6,877 bases of DNA from a bacterium (GTDB lineage: Bacteria > Vulcanimicrobiota > Vulcanimicrobiia > Vulcanimicrobiales > SCRA01): positions 1 to 6,877 of the forward strand of contig JAGWST010000230.1 of assembly GCA_028869325.1 (NCBI GenBank), read 5' to 3'. The notes beneath the pieces were generated by a model that saw only the letters and a program-made list of their open reading frames with translations, was not told the origin of the DNA and did not search any database. The position numbers were made by a program, and so were the translations under genes. This document shows, in pieces, positions 5,466 to 6,877 of the stretch. Position 1 is the stretch's first letter. Every line of letters starts with the position of its first letter.

Positions 5466-6877
5466 CTACTTGGCCCACTTGAAATCGTGGCAGATGATCA
5501 GCTCGTCCGTGCGCGGCTCGAAATCGACGCGCTTGTTGATCCCGTAGAGGTCCTGATACTCGAAGAGGAAGAGCCAAGGCGCCTGCTCATGGACGACGCT
5601 CAGGATCTTCGCGTACAGCTCCGTGCGCTTGGCCGGATCGGTCTCTAGACGGGCCGCCTCGATCATCTTGTCCGTCTCCGGCGTGCCCCAGGTCGAGATC
5701 GGATAGTCGGTCGTGAAGAGTGCCGTCAGCGTGTCGTCGGCGTCGAAGGTGTCGTTACCCCACCCCAGCTCGTACATGGGGATCAGGCTCTTGTGACTGA
5801 TGGCGCCGACGTAGTTCGTCCACTCCTGCGTCTTGACCGTGGCGTTGATGCCCACGGCCGAGAGCTGGCCGGCGACGGCCTGCGCCACTTCCTTATCCAT
5901 GTTGTAGCGGCCCGAGGGCGACCAGAGCGTGAGATCCAGCGCGCCGTTGACGCCCGCCTTCTTCAACAGCTCCTTGGCCTTGGCGGGATTGTAGGAGTAG
6001 GACGGCAGCTTGGCATCGTAGCCCACGAAGCCCGGCGGAATCGGCCCGCTCTGAAGCGGATAGGCGTGCCCCTTGAGCACCGTCTTGATGATGGCCGGAA
6101 CGTTTACGGCGTAGTTCACGGCCTGGCGGAACGAGACGTTGTCCTGCGGACCAGGCTTCTGCGTGTTGAACGCGATGAAGAGCACGCGATCGCTGCGTAC
6201 CTCGCCTAGCTTGGTGTTCTTGCCGTTGGCGATCTGATCGGCGTTCTGCGTGGGCACGTTGGTGATGATATCGGTCTCGCCCGTCTGCAGCGCGGCGACG
6301 CGCGAGGCGGCCTCGGGGATGGGCTTGAAGACGACCGTCTTGATCGCCGCCTCGCCGCCCCAATAGCCCTTGCGCGCGACGAGCGTGATGTGGTCGTCCT
6401 TACGCCACTCCTTGAGCACGTAGGCGCCGGTGCCCATCGGGTGATCGGCCATGTAGGCGTCGCCGTGCTCCTTCCAGTACTTGGCATCGACGATGCGCAG
6501 ATCGTAGGGGCGCCCCGGCATGATCGCGGAGGGTTTCTTGGTGACGTAGATGACCGTGTACGGATCGGGCGTCTGTACCTCGCTGATCATGCTGACGCGG
6601 TTGCGCTTCTGCGACTTGAACGCGGGGTCGAGCGTCTTCTCGACGGTGAACTTGACGTCGGCGCTCGTGAAGGGATCGCCGTTGGAGAACGTCACGCCGT
6701 GGCGGAGCTTGAACTCCCACTTGTCCGCGGAGATCTGCTTCCACGACGTCGCGAGGCCCGGTAGGAGCTTGCCGTGAGAATCGTGGGCCAAGAGTCCGTC
6801 GAAGATCTGGAACAGCAGATTATCGGTCGGCGTGACGGCCGTGGAGATGGGATCGAGCGTATCGGCGTCGAAATAGC
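5466..6877 (-). CDS. ABC transporter solute-binding protein, family 5 (partial, N-terminus off the right edge)
   Basis: SBP_bac_5 proteins capture peptides, nickel complexes, glutathione, opines or sugars outside the membrane and deliver them to DppBC-type permeases. The 469 visible residues start within the mature protein at YFDADTLDPISTAVTPTDN. They continue through FDGLL, the LLPGLATSW block, and the FKLRHGVTFSNGDPFTSADV signature that defines the family. Later blocks also fit: MGTGAYVLKEW, AAIKTVVFKPIPEAASRVAALQ, FRQAVNYAVN and YNPAKAKELLKKAGV. The C-terminal EQAPWLFLFEYQDLYGINKR is typical of the family. A TTG at 6791 is in frame, but homologous sequence continues upstream of it, so the true start and the expected signal peptide lie beyond the window. 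Full length should be about 500-530 residues. It heads the visible importer operon. The ligand cannot be told from the sequence; peptide is the default for the family, and nickel remains possible. Confidence 0.92.
   Translation of the reverse strand, partial: YFDADTLDPISTAVTPTDNLLFQIFDGLLAHDSHGKLLPGLATSWKQISADKWEFKLRHGVTFSNGDPFTSADVKFTVEKTLDPAFKSQKRNRVSMISEVQTPDPYTVIYVTKKPSAIMPGRPYDLRIVDAKYWKEHGDAYMADHPMGTGAYVLKEWRKDDHITLVARKGYWGGEAAIKTVVFKPIPEAASRVAALQTGETDIITNVPTQNADQIANGKNTKLGEVRSDRVLFIAFNTQKPGPQDNVSFRQAVNYAVNVPAIIKTVLKGHAYPLQSGPIPPGFVGYDAKLPSYSYNPAKAKELLKKAGVNGALDLTLWSPSGRYNMDKEVAQAVAGQLSAVGINATVKTQEWTNYVGAISHKSLIPMYELGWGNDTFDADDTLTALFTTDYPISTWGTPETDKMIEAARLETDPAKRTELYAKILSVVHEQAPWLFLFEYQDLYGINKRVDFEPRTDELIICHDFKWAK

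Noticed and set aside
1..6877. CRISPR array, tRNA or rRNA genes, transposase or integrase
   Set aside because: No regularly spaced direct repeats, tRNA-like cloverleaf, rRNA signature or recombinase motifs were seen on either strand.

Overview
This is a GC-rich, gene-dense bacterial window. It carries two minus-strand operons, one plus-strand transporter gene, and a compact foldback repeat between two convergent genes. GTG is used as a start three times (hepS-like gene, dppB-like gene, small membrane protein). The UbiE/MenG plus trans-polyprenyl synthase plus TatA set shows a quinone-using bacterium with a Tat export pathway. The taxon cannot be fixed from the sequence. A poorly cultured GC-rich lineage such as Eremiobacterota is a guess only.

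Region 1 (1-1875, minus strand) is an operon read from right to left. It holds a UbiE/MenG quinone C-methyltransferase, then a long-chain all-trans polyprenyl diphosphate synthase whose GTG start overlaps the methyltransferase stop (shared GTGA). After an 18-base gap comes a TatA/E-family translocase subunit that runs off the left edge. The first two enzymes would make the isoprenoid tail and carry out the ring methylation of menaquinone (or ubiquinone).

Region 2 (1876-2854) is a 91-base divergent intergenic stretch followed by a plus-strand NiCoT/HoxN-type nickel/cobalt permease with the HX4DH metal motif.

Region 3 (2759-3037) is a 279-base inverted-repeat (foldback) element. Its outer 20 bases are perfectly inverted and its deeper arms are degenerate. 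It lies between the convergent NiCoT and small membrane-protein genes. Both genes run about 30 codons into their own arm and stop at mirror-image TGA codons. This is the most unusual thing in the window.

Region 4 (2944-6877, minus strand) is an ABC importer operon of the peptide/nickel/opine (PepT) class. It holds a family-5 solute-binding protein (N-terminus off the right edge), a DppB-type permease, a DppC-type permease, and then an unrecognised polytopic membrane protein. A strong hairpin sits in the 106-base gap between the binding-protein and permease genes. No ATPase gene is present in the window.

I found no tRNA, rRNA, CRISPR array, transposase or integrase. I see no complete new multi-gene system here. 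The foldback element is the best candidate for follow-up.
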